DNA of 64,000 bases. It comes from Bradyrhizobium sp. Y36. Lineage in GTDB: Bacteria; Pseudomonadota; Alphaproteobacteria; Rhizobiales; Xanthobacteraceae. The notes beneath the pieces were generated by a model that saw only the letters and a list, made by a program, of their open reading frames with translations, had not been told where the DNA came from and did not search any database. The stretch is from contig NZ_NWTI01000002.1 of the NCBI RefSeq assembly GCF_002531575.1, positions 310,001 to 374,000 on the forward strand, read 5' to 3'. This document shows, piece by piece, positions 1 to 8,039 of this stretch; position 1 is the stretch's first letter; the number at the start of each line of letters is the position of its first letter. The position numbers and the translations under genes were made by a program.

Positions 1-31
1 CGGCTATGACAGCCGGGCAGGGAGACCAATC

Positions 32-1600
32 ATGCTCACGATCTTGCCGACGCTGCGACGAACCGGGCTGGTGCTGGCCGTGTCCACGGTCGCGCTCGCG
101 AGCGTCGTGCGCGCGGACGATCCGCAGCCGCCGCGCGCCGAGGCCGCCTCGCCCGCGGGACAGAAGGGTGGGCGCGCCGGCAACGCACAAAGCGCGATGC
201 AGGCTGCGCCGTCGGCGGCCGAGCTGCATCGTCTTCCGCCAGATTCGACCACGCAGCAGACGCTGGATCTGCCCGGCCGGACCCTCAACTTCGCCGCAAC
301 CGCCGGCTCCATCCGCGTGTTCGACGGCAAGGGCGAGCCGCTTGCCGACATCGCCTATACGTCCTATCAGCTCGACGGCGCTGACCGCGCCACGCGGCCG
401 GTCACGTTCCTGTTCAACGGCGGACCCGGGGCGTCCTCGGCGTGGCTCCAGTTCGGCGCAGCCGGTCCGTGGCGGCTGCCGCTTGATGGCGATGGGCTGT
501 CGCCGTCCGCCTCGCCCGAGGTGAAGCCGAACGCGGAGACCTGGCTCGACTTCACCGACCTCGTCTTCATCGATCCCGTCAGCACCGGCTACAGCCGCTT
601 CGTGGCGAGCGGCGAGGATGCGCGAAAATCGTTCTATTCCGTCGACGGCGACGTCAACACCATCGCGCTGGTGATCCGCCGCTGGCTCGAGAAGCACGAC
701 CGCCTGACCTCGCCGAAATACGTCGCGGGCGAAAGCTATGGCGGCATTCGCGGGCCCAAGGTCGTGCGTCAGTTGCAGATCCAGCATGGCGTCGGCATCA
801 AGGGCCTGATCCTGGTGTCGCCGCTATTGGACTTCCGCGAGTTCACCGGCACCAGCCTTCTGCAATATGTCGCGACGCTGCCGAGCTACGTGGCGGTGGC
901 CCGTGAAGCCAAGGGACCGGTCAAGCGCGCCGATCTCGCCGACGTCGAAGCCTACGCCCGCGGTGAATTCCTGGCCGACCTCGTCAAGGGCGAGGCGGAC
1001 AAGGAGGCCACCAATCGTCTGGCCGACAGGGTCGCCGCGCTCACCGGCATCGACCAGGCGGTGAGCCGCAGGCTTGCCGGCCGCTTCGACGTCGGTGAAT
1101 TCCGCCGCGAGTTCGACCGCAAGAACGGCAAGGTGACCGGACGTTACGACGCTTCGGTGCGCGGCTTCGATCCCTATCCGGATTCCAGCAGCTCGCGGTT
1201 CGGCGACCCCTCGGGCGATGCGCTCCAGGCGCCGCTGACGAGCGCTGCGGTCGACGTGCTCTCGCGCAAGCTCAATTGGCGGCCGGACGGCTCCTACGAA
1301 GTGCTCAACGGCGCGGTGGAAGGCCATTGGGATTTCGGCCGCGGCATCAACCCGCCGCAATCGGTGTCCGAGCTGCGCCAGATCCTCGCCACCGACGCCA
1401 AGCTGAACGTCCTGGTCGCGCACGGCCTGTTCGATCTCGCCACGCCCTATTTCGGAACGAAGCGGGTGCTCGACCAGATGCCGGCCTTTGCGACGCAGCG
1501 CGTGAAGTTCGTCGTCTATCCCGGCGGCCACATGTTCTATTCCCAAGGCGGCTCGCGCCAGGCGTTTCGCAGCGAGGTCGAGGGGATGATCAGGGAATAG
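32..1600 (+). CDS. S10 family serine carboxypeptidase-like peptidase, exported
   Basis: This 522-residue protein has the S10 carboxypeptidase fold signature. The nucleophile elbow G-E-S-Y-G-G puts the catalytic serine at about residue 235, with the triad Asp in HGLFDLATPYFG (about D468) and the His in YPGGHMFY (about H500). An N-terminal basic and hydrophobic stretch (about 1-29) suggests export to the periplasm. AGGGAGA lies eight bases before the ATG. S10 enzymes remove C-terminal residues from peptides at acidic pH; the substrate here is unknown. Its 3' end overlaps the convergent serine hydrolase gene by 11 bases. Confidence 0.9.
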   Translation: MLTILPTLRRTGLVLAVSTVALASVVRADDPQPPRAEAASPAGQKGGRAGNAQSAMQAAPSAAELHRLPPDSTTQQTLDLPGRTLNFAATAGSIRVFDGKGEPLADIAYTSYQLDGADRATRPVTFLFNGGPGASSAWLQFGAAGPWRLPLDGDGLSPSASPEVKPNAETWLDFTDLVFIDPVSTGYSRFVASGEDARKSFYSVDGDVNTIALVIRRWLEKHDRLTSPKYVAGESYGGIRGPKVVRQLQIQHGVGIKGLILVSPLLDFREFTGTSLLQYVATLPSYVAVAREAKGPVKRADLADVEAYARGEFLADLVKGEADKEATNRLADRVAALTGIDQAVSRRLAGRFDVGEFRREFDRKNGKVTGRYDASVRGFDPYPDSSSSRFGDPSGDALQAPLTSAAVDVLSRKLNWRPDGSYEVLNGAVEGHWDFGRGINPPQSVSELRQILATDAKLNVLVAHGLFDLATPYFGTKRVLDQMPAFATQRVKFVVYPGGHMFYSQGGSRQAFRSEVEGMIRE

Positions 1601-2975
1601 GCCGGCGCTTGCGCGGCTTGTACCTGCGCTCAATTTCCTTGGCGAGAACGTTCCCCGGCTTCACATGCGCGCCCGCGACCCAGACGTCGCTGACCTTGCC
1701 GCGGGCGTTGCGGATGCGGCGGACGGGCTCGCCGTGACTGGCGTAGCCGGCGCCCCAGGCGATCTTGCCGGTATCGCGGCCGGTGACCTCGATCTCGGTG
1801 GCATCCATGAACGGGTTGTTGAACTGCGGATTGGCGACGAGAACGCGGTTGCCCATTGGCACGAAATCGCTCGCGCCCCAGATCGTCCACCAGCGGCCGG
1901 TCCAGTCGCGCAGGCGACGGTCGGGCGCGCCGCGGCTCTTGAAGACGCGCAGGATCTGCATCGCGCCGTCCATCCAGAACGGCGCTGCGCCGTCGAGCGA
2001 GTTGCTGAGGATGCTGATCGAAAGCTCACAGGCGGGGATCGAACAGGTCCGCGAGACGTAGCCCTGGAAGCCGCCGCCATGGCCGAACCAGTCCCAGCCG
2101 TCGGTCTTGCCGGCGTTGACGCCTAGGCCATAATAGGCCTCAAGGGTCTGCGGAATGCGCCAGTGATGCCGCGTCATCTCGCGGCGGCTGGCAACCGACA
2201 GCACGCTCTTTTTCGCGTTGGGGGCAAGCTGATTGAAGAAGCGCGCGGTGTCGCCGGCGGTGGCGGCAAAGCCGGTGGCGGACGCCATTGCATGGGTGGG
2301 ATTGTCGCCGGGGATCACGCCGCGCAGGCCCAACGGCATGCGTCGCGTGTGGCCGCGCGAAAGCAACGCGCCCTTGGGGAGCGGCGCGTCAGGTTCGGTC
2401 TCGCGCAGGCCCGCAGGCTCGACGATCTCGCGCTTGATCCAGGCCGGGTAGGGCTCCTTTGTTATCGCTTCAATCACGAGACCCATCAGGCCAAAGCCGT
2501 GATTGGAATATTTGAAGCGCGTGCCTGATGCGATCGTGGTCGGCAGCTTCAGCTCCGCGATCAGCTCCTTCGCGTTCAGATAGGTGCGGTTGTCGGTGAA
2601 CTGGCCGGAATCGACGCCGTCGCGCGTCAGCCCGGCGCTGTGCGAGAGCGCCTGCGCAATCGTCGTCTCGGCCACGCGCGGATGCAGTCCGCTGACATAT
2701 TGACCGACGGGATCATCGAGCCGGAGCTTGCGTTGCTCGCGCAGCTTCATGATGCCGGCTGAGGTGAAACTCTTGGAATGCGAGGCGATGCGGAAGCGGT
2801 GGCGTGGGGTGAGCTTTTCGCCGGTGTCGAGATTGGCGAGGCCGAATGCGTGCTCGGCGACGACCTCGCCGCGATGGGCAAAAGCGAGCAAGACGCCGGG
2901 CTGCTGGATTGTGGTCTGCTGGAATTCGATCCAGGAGCTAATGTAGTCGATCGCGGATCGCAGCCACGGGTCCAT
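1590..2975 (-). CDS. Serine hydrolase, class C beta-lactamase-like family
   Basis: This 461-residue protein carries the penicillin-recognising fold motifs: S-H-S-K (S65-K68) as the nucleophile motif, Y-S-N (156-158) as the second motif, and H-G-G-G in the expected KTG-like position. No clear signal peptide is visible, so a cytoplasmic esterase or peptidase role is as likely as a cell-wall role. The family covers D-aminopeptidases, esterases and beta-lactamases, and substrate cannot be read from sequence. The gene converges on the S10 peptidase gene with a short 3' overlap. Confidence 0.88.
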   Translation of the reverse strand: MDPWLRSAIDYISSWIEFQQTTIQQPGVLLAFAHRGEVVAEHAFGLANLDTGEKLTPRHRFRIASHSKSFTSAGIMKLREQRKLRLDDPVGQYVSGLHPRVAETTIAQALSHSAGLTRDGVDSGQFTDNRTYLNAKELIAELKLPTTIASGTRFKYSNHGFGLMGLVIEAITKEPYPAWIKREIVEPAGLRETEPDAPLPKGALLSRGHTRRMPLGLRGVIPGDNPTHAMASATGFAATAGDTARFFNQLAPNAKKSVLSVASRREMTRHHWRIPQTLEAYYGLGVNAGKTDGWDWFGHGGGFQGYVSRTCSIPACELSISILSNSLDGAAPFWMDGAMQILRVFKSRGAPDRRLRDWTGRWWTIWGASDFVPMGNRVLVANPQFNNPFMDATEIEVTGRDTGKIAWGAGYASHGEPVRRIRNARGKVSDVWVAGAHVKPGNVLAKEIERRYKPRKRRPIP

Positions 2976-3029
2976 TGCGCTACCAATTTGCTGGGGGAGA
3001 TTTGGTGCGCAAAGCTAGCCGAGAAAGCA

Positions 3030-3062
3030 GAACGGGCACAACCCCTGGGGGGGTGCCCGTTC
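3030..3062 (-). terminator. Hairpin terminator after the TPR protein gene
   Basis: A perfect 10-base inverted repeat, GAACGGGCAC and GTGCCCGTTC, surrounds a C/G-rich loop that can extend the stem. It lies just beyond the stop of the upstream minus-strand gene. The following T-run on that strand is weak. Confidence 0.6.
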
Positions 3063-3086
3063 GCGTCGTTCGAAGATGCGATTGTC

Positions 3087-3629
3087 TCAGTAGACGAGCG
3101 TCGCGCCGGTCGGCTTGTCGAGCGCCGCGGCGAGCGAGCGATACTCGGAGCTGTCGGTGCCGGCGAGCGAGGCGATCTTGTTCAGGTGGTACTGCGCCTG
3201 TTCGCGGTTGCCCTGCTCGAGCTGCCAGAGGCCGTAATACTGCCAGGTGCGGACATGGTTCGGATCGTCCTTCAGCGCCAGCTCGTAATAGACCTTCGAC
3301 GACTGGTAGTCGCCGAGCTTGCGATAGGAGTAGCCGATCAGGTTGGCGACGTCGGCGACGTCGTCGCGCTTGAGGGACTTCAGCTGGCCGATCGCGCCGG
3401 TGTAGTCGTGGTTGTCGTAGATCGTGGTGTAGGCGGTGCGATAGGCAGCGAGAAATTTCGGATCGTTGACGGAAGAGCTCTTCTTCTTGCCCTTCTTGGA
3501 CGAGGAGTCCGACTTCGGCGGCGAGGAGGGCTCGTCACTGCCGGCGGCATAGGCGCTGGACAGCACCGGTGCGGCCGCCAGCGACATGGCGACGAGACCC
3601 GGCACGACAAGCATTGAGAGTTTGCGCAT
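3087..3629 (-). CDS. Exported tetratricopeptide-repeat protein
   Basis: The 180-residue product begins with a typical Sec signal peptide (about residues 1-29, ending SSAYA). A Ser/Lys-rich linker with S-S-K-K-G-K-K-K follows, then about two to three TPR-type helical repeats, including NLIGYSYRKLGDYQSSKVYYE and the YYGLWQLEQGN segment. TPR domains mediate protein-protein contacts; a periplasmic adaptor role is inferred. GGGAGAA lies before the ATG. It is monocistronic, with a hairpin after the stop. Confidence 0.8.
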   Translation of the reverse strand: MRKLSMLVVPGLVAMSLAAAPVLSSAYAAGSDEPSSPPKSDSSSKKGKKKSSSVNDPKFLAAYRTAYTTIYDNHDYTGAIGQLKSLKRDDVADVANLIGYSYRKLGDYQSSKVYYELALKDDPNHVRTWQYYGLWQLEQGNREQAQYHLNKIASLAGTDSSEYRSLAAALDKPTGATLVY

Positions 3630-3873
3630 TGAAGTTCTCCCGTATGGAACGTGGCGATCCTACACGATTGCCCGAAGACCGGAACACCCGTCCGGCAAAA
3701 ACATTCCCGCATCGCACGATCCCCCGGCGCAGATGACAAACTTGTCATCGAGATGAACGGAAGCCTGCAATCGGCTTCAGATCGGGTTCAGCGCCCGCCC
3801 CCTAGGCTCCCACCTACGATCGAAGGGGTAGCGAGAGGGCGCCGCCTCGAGATCCTTCCAAGAGGAGACCACC

Positions 3874-4242
3874 ATGCTGAAGACCATTTCCGCAGCCTTG
3901 CTCGCCGCTTCCGTGATCGCAGCCCCGGCCTTCGCCGCCGAGACCGGCAAGACCACCACGACCGCCCCGGTGATCAAGGCGGACCAGGCCCAGACGAAGG
4001 CCTCGACCACCACCGCGAAGCCCGAAGCCGCCGTCAAGGCCGACACCAAGGCGCCCGACGTCAAGGCGGACGCCAAGGTGGATACCAAGTCGAAGGCGAT
4101 GAATGCCAACGCGGCCGTCACGCCGGACGAGCACAAGACGGTGCGCAAGCATCGCCATCACCACAAGCATCTGTCGGCCAAGAAGTCGCAGAAGGCGCAG
4201 CCGGACCTCACCAAGCCGGCGACCCTCGAGAAGCGCAGCTAA
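3874..4242 (+). CDS. Small secreted Lys/Ala/Thr-rich protein with His cluster
   Basis: This 122-residue product has a clean signal peptide (MLKTISAALLAASVIAAPAFA, cleaved near residue 21) and a low-complexity basic body rich in K, A, T and D. Near the C-terminus is a histidine cluster, KHRHHHKH. AGGAGA precedes the ATG. No enzyme family is recognisable. The composition resembles alphaproteobacterial periplasmic stress-type or metal-binding small proteins, but this is only a compositional resemblance. Confidence 0.75.
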   Translation: MLKTISAALLAASVIAAPAFAAETGKTTTTAPVIKADQAQTKASTTTAKPEAAVKADTKAPDVKADAKVDTKSKAMNANAAVTPDEHKTVRKHRHHHKHLSAKKSQKAQPDLTKPATLEKRS

Positions 4243-4453
4243 CGACTGATCCTGCACGCGGCGGCATCGCATTGCCCCGCCGCCGCGTCAGGGCTTCAGG
4301 CCCGTCCCGTCCCGGCGCCTTGCGCGACAGCGCAAGACGCCGGCGGCGGGACGGTGCGTTGGTCGCAATGCCGCCCTTGCGGACGCGAATTCCCTTCGCG
4401 CAACCGAGCGGCTAGAACGGCTTTCGAGTCTGTTCGAGCGGAGCGCGTGACCT

Positions 4454-4888
4454 GTGGGGCGATTGGCGAAACATACGGTGCGGCTGGCGTTGATCCTGGC
4501 CTTGCCGCTGGCGCTTGCCGCCTGTTTCGGCAGCGACAGTGACCGTCCGACCTTCATGGGCGGGTCCCAGGCCGGCGGGCCGCAGCCCTTCCCGGACAAT
4601 TTCCGCAGTGACACGCTGGCGCTGATGCGCACCTATCTGAACAACCCGGTCGGCGTGCGCGAGGCCAGCATGGCCGAGCCGGTCCAGCGCGAGGTCGGCG
4701 GCCGGCAGTTCTACGTCAGCTGCCTGCATTTCACCCCGCGCGAGAGCGACGGCAGCTACAAGGCCATGCGCGAGCGCGCCGTCATCTTCGTCAACGGACG
4801 GGCGGACCGTGTCGTCGACCGGACCAACGAGCTCTGCGCCGGTGCGGTTTACGCACCCTTTCCGGAACTCGAAAAGATGGCGCGGTAG
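4454..4888 (+). CDS. Small putative lipoprotein
   Basis: The 144-residue product has a lipobox, L-A-A-C, with the lipidated cysteine at about residue 24 after a short basic and hydrophobic leader. It would be anchored in the inner or outer membrane. The start chosen is a GTG, because it keeps the full positively charged n-region; downstream alternative starts would shorten the leader. The mature part has two further cysteines (in VSCLHF and ELCAGA) that could form a disulfide. No named family is recognised. Confidence 0.72.
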   Translation: MGRLAKHTVRLALILALPLALAACFGSDSDRPTFMGGSQAGGPQPFPDNFRSDTLALMRTYLNNPVGVREASMAEPVQREVGGRQFYVSCLHFTPRESDGSYKAMRERAVIFVNGRADRVVDRTNELCAGAVYAPFPELEKMAR

Positions 4889-5173
4889 CACAAAGCCCGC
4901 CTTCATCGCCTGGTGTTACAAGGATCGCCGCCGGAGCTGCCGGATCACATTTCGGGGAGCTTTGAACGGGGCGATTTCGTCGTGCGACAAATCGTTACGG
5001 AGAGCCGCGCAGGCAATAAAAACAGCCGGCGCGGGGCCTCGTGACGGAACAAAATCGCGATGTTGCCACTCCGTCACAGTAACGAACGATCAACGTTCCG
5101 GCATCGCCGCGAAGCAACCCAATTCACGCCACGTTGTTTCCTGAGTGTCGTAAATGAAAGAACGGGGATGATC

Positions 5174-5881
5174 ATGAAATCGATTTTGCTGGGTGCAGCC
5201 GCCCTGCTTGCGCTGGTGGCGCCGGCTGCAGCCGCGGACATGCAACCGCGCACCTACGCCAAGGCTCCGGCCTATACGCCGCCGGCGGTGATCTATAACT
5301 GGACCGGTTTCTATATCGGCGGCCATGTCGGCGGCGCGTTTGCCGGCGACAGCAGCTTCCAGTCCAGCGACGCCCGCTTCCTGGGCGGCGTGCAGGGCGG
5401 CTTCGACTACCAGTTCGCCCCCAACTGGGTGGTGGGTATCGAGGCCCAGTATTCCTGGCTGCCGACCAACAATAACGGTGTCACGTTCCCGCTGGGCACG
5501 CAGGTGACCTCCAACACGGACCAGCTCGGGTCGGTGACGGGCCGCATCGGCTACACCTGGGGTCCGACGCTGCTCTACGCCAAGGGTGGTTACGCCTGGC
5601 GCAATGGCGGTCTCGGCGTCAACGTTGCCGGAGTACCGCAGGCCTTCACCACCACCGGCAACAGCAAGGACGGCTACACCGTCGGTGCCGGCCTCGAATA
5701 CATGTTCGCGCCGAACTGGTCGGCCAAGGCCGAATACCAGTACTATAATTTCGGCAGCACCACCTTCACCTCCGGTCCGGCCGACATCGTCGGCGTCCGC
5801 GGCCGAGAGGACGAGCATACCGTCAAGGTCGGTGTGAACTATCGCTTCGGCTGGGGCGGTCCGGCAGCCTCGCGCTACTGA
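5174..5881 (+). CDS. Outer-membrane beta-barrel protein (Omp25/RopB-like)
   Basis: The 235-residue mature-length product has a signal peptide ending APAAAA and then the sequence V-I-Y-N-W-T-G-F-Y-I-G-G typical of the small alphaproteobacterial eight-stranded porin-like family. The rest alternates short glycine/aromatic beta strands and ends in GVNYRFGW. The ATG at 5174 is favoured because GGGG lies six bases upstream; an in-frame ATG two codons earlier is possible. A strong terminator follows. Such proteins are abundant surface proteins involved in envelope stability; the exact role here is unknown. Confidence 0.85.
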   Translation: MKSILLGAAALLALVAPAAAADMQPRTYAKAPAYTPPAVIYNWTGFYIGGHVGGAFAGDSSFQSSDARFLGGVQGGFDYQFAPNWVVGIEAQYSWLPTNNNGVTFPLGTQVTSNTDQLGSVTGRIGYTWGPTLLYAKGGYAWRNGGLGVNVAGVPQAFTTTGNSKDGYTVGAGLEYMFAPNWSAKAEYQYYNFGSTTFTSGPADIVGVRGREDEHTVKVGVNYRFGWGGPAASRY

Positions 5882-5906
5882 CCCTCCACCGCGATCAAAC
5901 TCTGAC

Positions 5907-5929
5907 AAAGGCCGGCTCTGCCGGCCTTT
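5907..5929 (+). terminator. Rho-independent terminator after the beta-barrel gene
   Basis: The arms AAAGGCCGGC and GCCGGCCTTT pair perfectly around a three-base loop. This GC-rich stem lies about 25 bases after the stop codon and is followed by a short T-containing stretch. Confidence 0.85.
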
Positions 5930-6133
5930 CGTTTGTCCGCCGTCTCCGGTCAGCCCGCCCGCGTTTGCAATGCGTGAACCATCTGGCGCGTCATTTGCAA
6001 ACGAACATTCCGGCGCGCGCCTTCTCACGCGCGTCATGGGATCCGGGTAAAGCAAAAATAATTTTTGCCGCTTACGGAACTCGCGCTCCGGAAAGCGTTA
6101 TATGAGAATTACCGGGCTGGTGGGACGACGGAC

Positions 6134-6376
6134 ATGCGTATCTTGGTGTCGGCAGTAGCGCTCTCGTGCTTCTTTTCCATGCCGTGCTCTGCACAGACAA
6201 TCCTCAAATCCGAGCCTCTGATGCTGGCACCTTACGAGGTGGCTTTCGTCAAGGACGCATCCTGTCCGTCGGGCAAGGTTCTGAAGGTCACCGGCGCCAT
6301 CCGCGGGCTGCATCGCCGCAAGGCCTGCGTGGCCATGCCGGGTGAGCAGGCCTCCCTTGCGGCGGCGACGCCCTGA
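6134..6376 (+). CDS. Small secreted hypothetical protein
   Basis: The 80-residue product starts MRILVSAVALSCFFSMPCSAQ, a clear signal peptide with cleavage after SAQ or CSA. The mature part (about 60 residues) contains two cysteines, in DASCPSGK and KACVAM, which could form one disulfide. The ATG at 6134 is chosen over an upstream TTG because it gives the signal peptide directly. I do not assign a family. Similar small proteins are common in Bradyrhizobium. Confidence 0.7.
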   Translation: MRILVSAVALSCFFSMPCSAQTILKSEPLMLAPYEVAFVKDASCPSGKVLKVTGAIRGLHRRKACVAMPGEQASLAAATP

Positions 6377-6403
6377 CAACCAGCGGCATCCGCCGGTCGA
6401 ACT

Positions 6404-6658
6404 TCACGTATTGAGCTGGAGCTCGGTCCGGGACTGGCGCTCGGCCTCGGCCTTGTTCTTGGCGGGGTCCTCGCCGTGGGCGGCCCGGCAGGGCCTGATC
6501 TCGTAATCATTGTCGAGCACCCGACGCGGCCCTGGACGGTCGTCGTCGGCGCTGACGTCCACGACCAGGCCGCTCCGCTGCGCGAGCTTCCAGACGTCGG
6601 ACTCGCTCGGATAGGCCTTGCTGATCTGGGCGTCGTTGCAGAACAGGGCGTAGGGCAT
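6404..6658 (-). CDS. Conserved small hypothetical protein
   Basis: The 84-residue soluble protein begins MPYALFCNDAQISKAYPSES and is rich in charged residues towards the C-terminus. GGAAGAA sits just before the ATG. Its upstream region is unusual: it holds a 20-bp palindrome and a dense cluster of GANTC sites. The segment DNDYEIRPC may be a structured core. No function can be assigned. Confidence 0.7.
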   Translation of the reverse strand: MPYALFCNDAQISKAYPSESDVWKLAQRSGLVVDVSADDDRPGPRRVLDNDYEIRPCRAAHGEDPAKNKAEAERQSRTELQLNT

Positions 6659-6719
6659 TTCTTCCCGCTCCGGAAAACCCGTTAACGACCTTGCGGGCTG
6701 ACAGGTTCCAGGGGGAAGT

Positions 6720-6739
6720 TGATCACGGCGCCGTGATCA
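6720..6739. promoter_or_regulatory. Perfect 20-bp palindrome, candidate operator
   Basis: TGATCACGGCGCCGTGATCA reads the same on both strands over all 20 bases. It lies between two divergent small genes, about 60-80 bases upstream of the minus-strand start. There is no T-run, so an operator for a dimeric regulator is more likely than a terminator. Confidence 0.5.
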
Positions 6740-6753
6740 GGGGGCCGGGCCCT

Positions 6754-6814
6754 GAGTCCTTAACGAGTCCTGAATCGCGAAAAAAAGAATCCCTGGGACT
6801 CGTTTGGCGGAATC
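6754..6814. promoter_or_regulatory. Cluster of six GANTC (CcrM-type) methylation sites
   Basis: GAGTC, GAGTC, GAATC, GAATC, GACTC and GAATC begin at 6754, 6765, 6772, 6787, 6797 and 6810. In alphaproteobacteria GANTC is the CcrM adenine methylation site and controls GcrA/CtrA-type cell-cycle promoters. Six in about 60 bases is far above the roughly one per 256 expected at random. Confidence 0.6.
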
Positions 6815-6831
6815 AGCGGATGTTTCCGGCC

Positions 6832-6939
6832 ATGACGAGCGACCTGAAAACCTCCTGCGGGCACATGCTCCTGCCGCTGACGCTGGCGCTATTCGGCGCC
6901 TGCACGGCCAATCTTTTCCTGGTCTGGTCCTGGTTGTAG
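6832..6939 (+). CDS. Possible small single-pass membrane protein
   Basis: A 35-residue reading frame begins MTSDLKTSCGHMLLPLTLAL and ends in a hydrophobic stretch that closes with FLVWSWL. It would be a short single-span inner-membrane protein. An in-frame ATG four codons upstream is also possible. No strong ribosome site is seen. Its attraction is its position directly after the GANTC cluster. It could be fortuitous. Confidence 0.4.
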   Translation: MTSDLKTSCGHMLLPLTLALFGACTANLFLVWSWL

Positions 6940-6951
6940 GGGCCGGTCGGC

Positions 6952-7320
6952 CTATTTCTTGACCAATGGGCCGGAGGCGTCGCGGATGGCGGCGCGCAGT
7001 TTGGTCAGGGTTTCGGCACAATACTCCTCCCGCTCGCGCTCGAACCGCTCCTGATGCTTGCGGAAACTGGCGATGCGGGCCTGCATCTCGGTGCGGAAGT
7101 CGCCGATCGCCCGCGCTGGCGGGAGAGGCGCGGGCGGGGGCGGCGGGGGAGCTTTCTCGACCGCGACGGTGACGGTCTCGACAGTGACAACCTCCGTCGT
7201 CACCGTCGACGCGACATGGGTCCCCTCAGGCAGAAAGACATCATCCTTTTTGCCGGTTACCGATTGGACGAAGGCTAGTGTCTGCGCGATCAGTGCGTCG
7301 CGTTCCCTGATCCATTTCAT
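6952..7320 (-). CDS. Hypothetical protein with Pro-rich linker and coiled-coil tail
   Basis: The 122-residue product begins MKWIRERDALIAQTLAFVQ. A Thr/Val-rich middle follows, then a proline run (A-P-P-P-P-P-P-A-P-L-P-P) and a charged helical C-terminus (RKHQERFEREREEYCAET). The ATG at 7320 is chosen because GAGGTGG lies about six bases before it; a longer in-frame start exists without such a site. No family is recognised. The Pro-rich hinge suggests two separate short domains. Confidence 0.65.
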   Translation of the reverse strand: MKWIRERDALIAQTLAFVQSVTGKKDDVFLPEGTHVASTVTTEVVTVETVTVAVEKAPPPPPPAPLPPARAIGDFRTEMQARIASFRKHQERFEREREEYCAETLTKLRAAIRDASGPLVKK

Positions 7321-7421
7321 GATCCACCTCAGCCACCCCCCATTCCAGCAAAGCGGCTGCGTCGAATCAAGACGGTTGACAAGGGATTGCATATTTTTCC
7401 CGGTCGCCCGAAAGTGGACAA

Positions 7422-7586
7422 ATGGATTCCGGAACAGACCGTTCGGACGAAGCGGAGGGCCTGAGGCTCATCCGCGCGTTCCTGTCGCTGCCGCCCGACA
7501 AGCGGGCAGAGGTGATCGCGTTCGTGGAGGAATTGGCGCGTGCGCAAACCCGGCCCGAGGAGGGCACGGAGGCGTCGCCAAGGTGA
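7422..7586 (+). CDS. 54-residue acidic hypothetical protein
   Basis: A short frame begins MDSGTDRSDEAEGLRLIRAF and continues with a helix of the form LSLPPDKRAEVIAFVEELAR. That pattern is seen in small rhizobial proteins and in tails of XRE-type regulators. It is divergent from the preceding gene with about 100 bases between starts. TTGACA at 7376 is a possible -35 box, but no good -10 follows at the usual distance. The amphipathic helix argues that the frame is real. Confidence 0.5.
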   Translation: MDSGTDRSDEAEGLRLIRAFLSLPPDKRAEVIAFVEELARAQTRPEEGTEASPR

Positions 7587-7591
7587 GCCCG

Positions 7592-7819
7592 CTAGCGCTG
7601 GCGCGGGTTGACGTTGGGCTCGAACGGGGCGCCCACCACCCGAACCGGCGTTAGATCCGACGTCCGGGGGACATCGGTCATCGATCTCTCGGCGACCAGC
7701 CTTTCGGGCTGTGGTCGAAGCACTGGCTCAAGCAGGGTCAACGTGCCGGCCACGGCGCCACAGCACAGCGTCACGGTCGCCAGCAGAAACATGTTTCGGT
7801 TTTCTTCTCTGATCCGCAT
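7592..7819 (-). CDS. Small single-pass membrane protein
   Basis: The 75-residue product has a short charged N-terminus (MRIREENRN), a single hydrophobic segment (about residues 10-30, MFLLATVTLCCGAVAGTLTLL) and a hydrophilic tail of about 45 residues. The likely topology is one inner-membrane span or an uncleaved signal anchor. It converges on the 54-residue frame with six bases between stops. No function can be assigned. Confidence 0.6.
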   Translation of the reverse strand: MRIREENRNMFLLATVTLCCGAVAGTLTLLEPVLRPQPERLVAERSMTDVPRTSDLTPVRVVGAPFEPNVNPRQR

Positions 7820-8039
7820 GGGCCGACAACGGCTGAAGGCTCGCCGCGGTTCCGCTGCCGCCAGGCTCCGGATCGCGTGAGCGACAGCGGGTCAAGCTTG
7901 CGCGAAGCTTACGTCGGGACGCGGAAGGGTTATCTTCCCGTAAGCGGACGCATTCGATTTGCATTAAATCTTAACGACCCCGGGTTCCAATGCACGGTGC
8001 AGGGCTTATGCCTTGGCAGGACATTGGTGGGCGGCGGAA

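Noticed and set aside
7894..7910. AAGCTT-GCGCG-AAGCTT palindrome upstream of the chemotaxis receptor
   Set aside because: It is short and has no further support as an operator; chance is likely in a GC-rich gap.
7960..7975. TTAA-N3-TTAA upstream of the chemotaxis receptor as a CtrA site
   Set aside because: The CtrA consensus needs seven bases between the TTAA boxes, and here there are only three.
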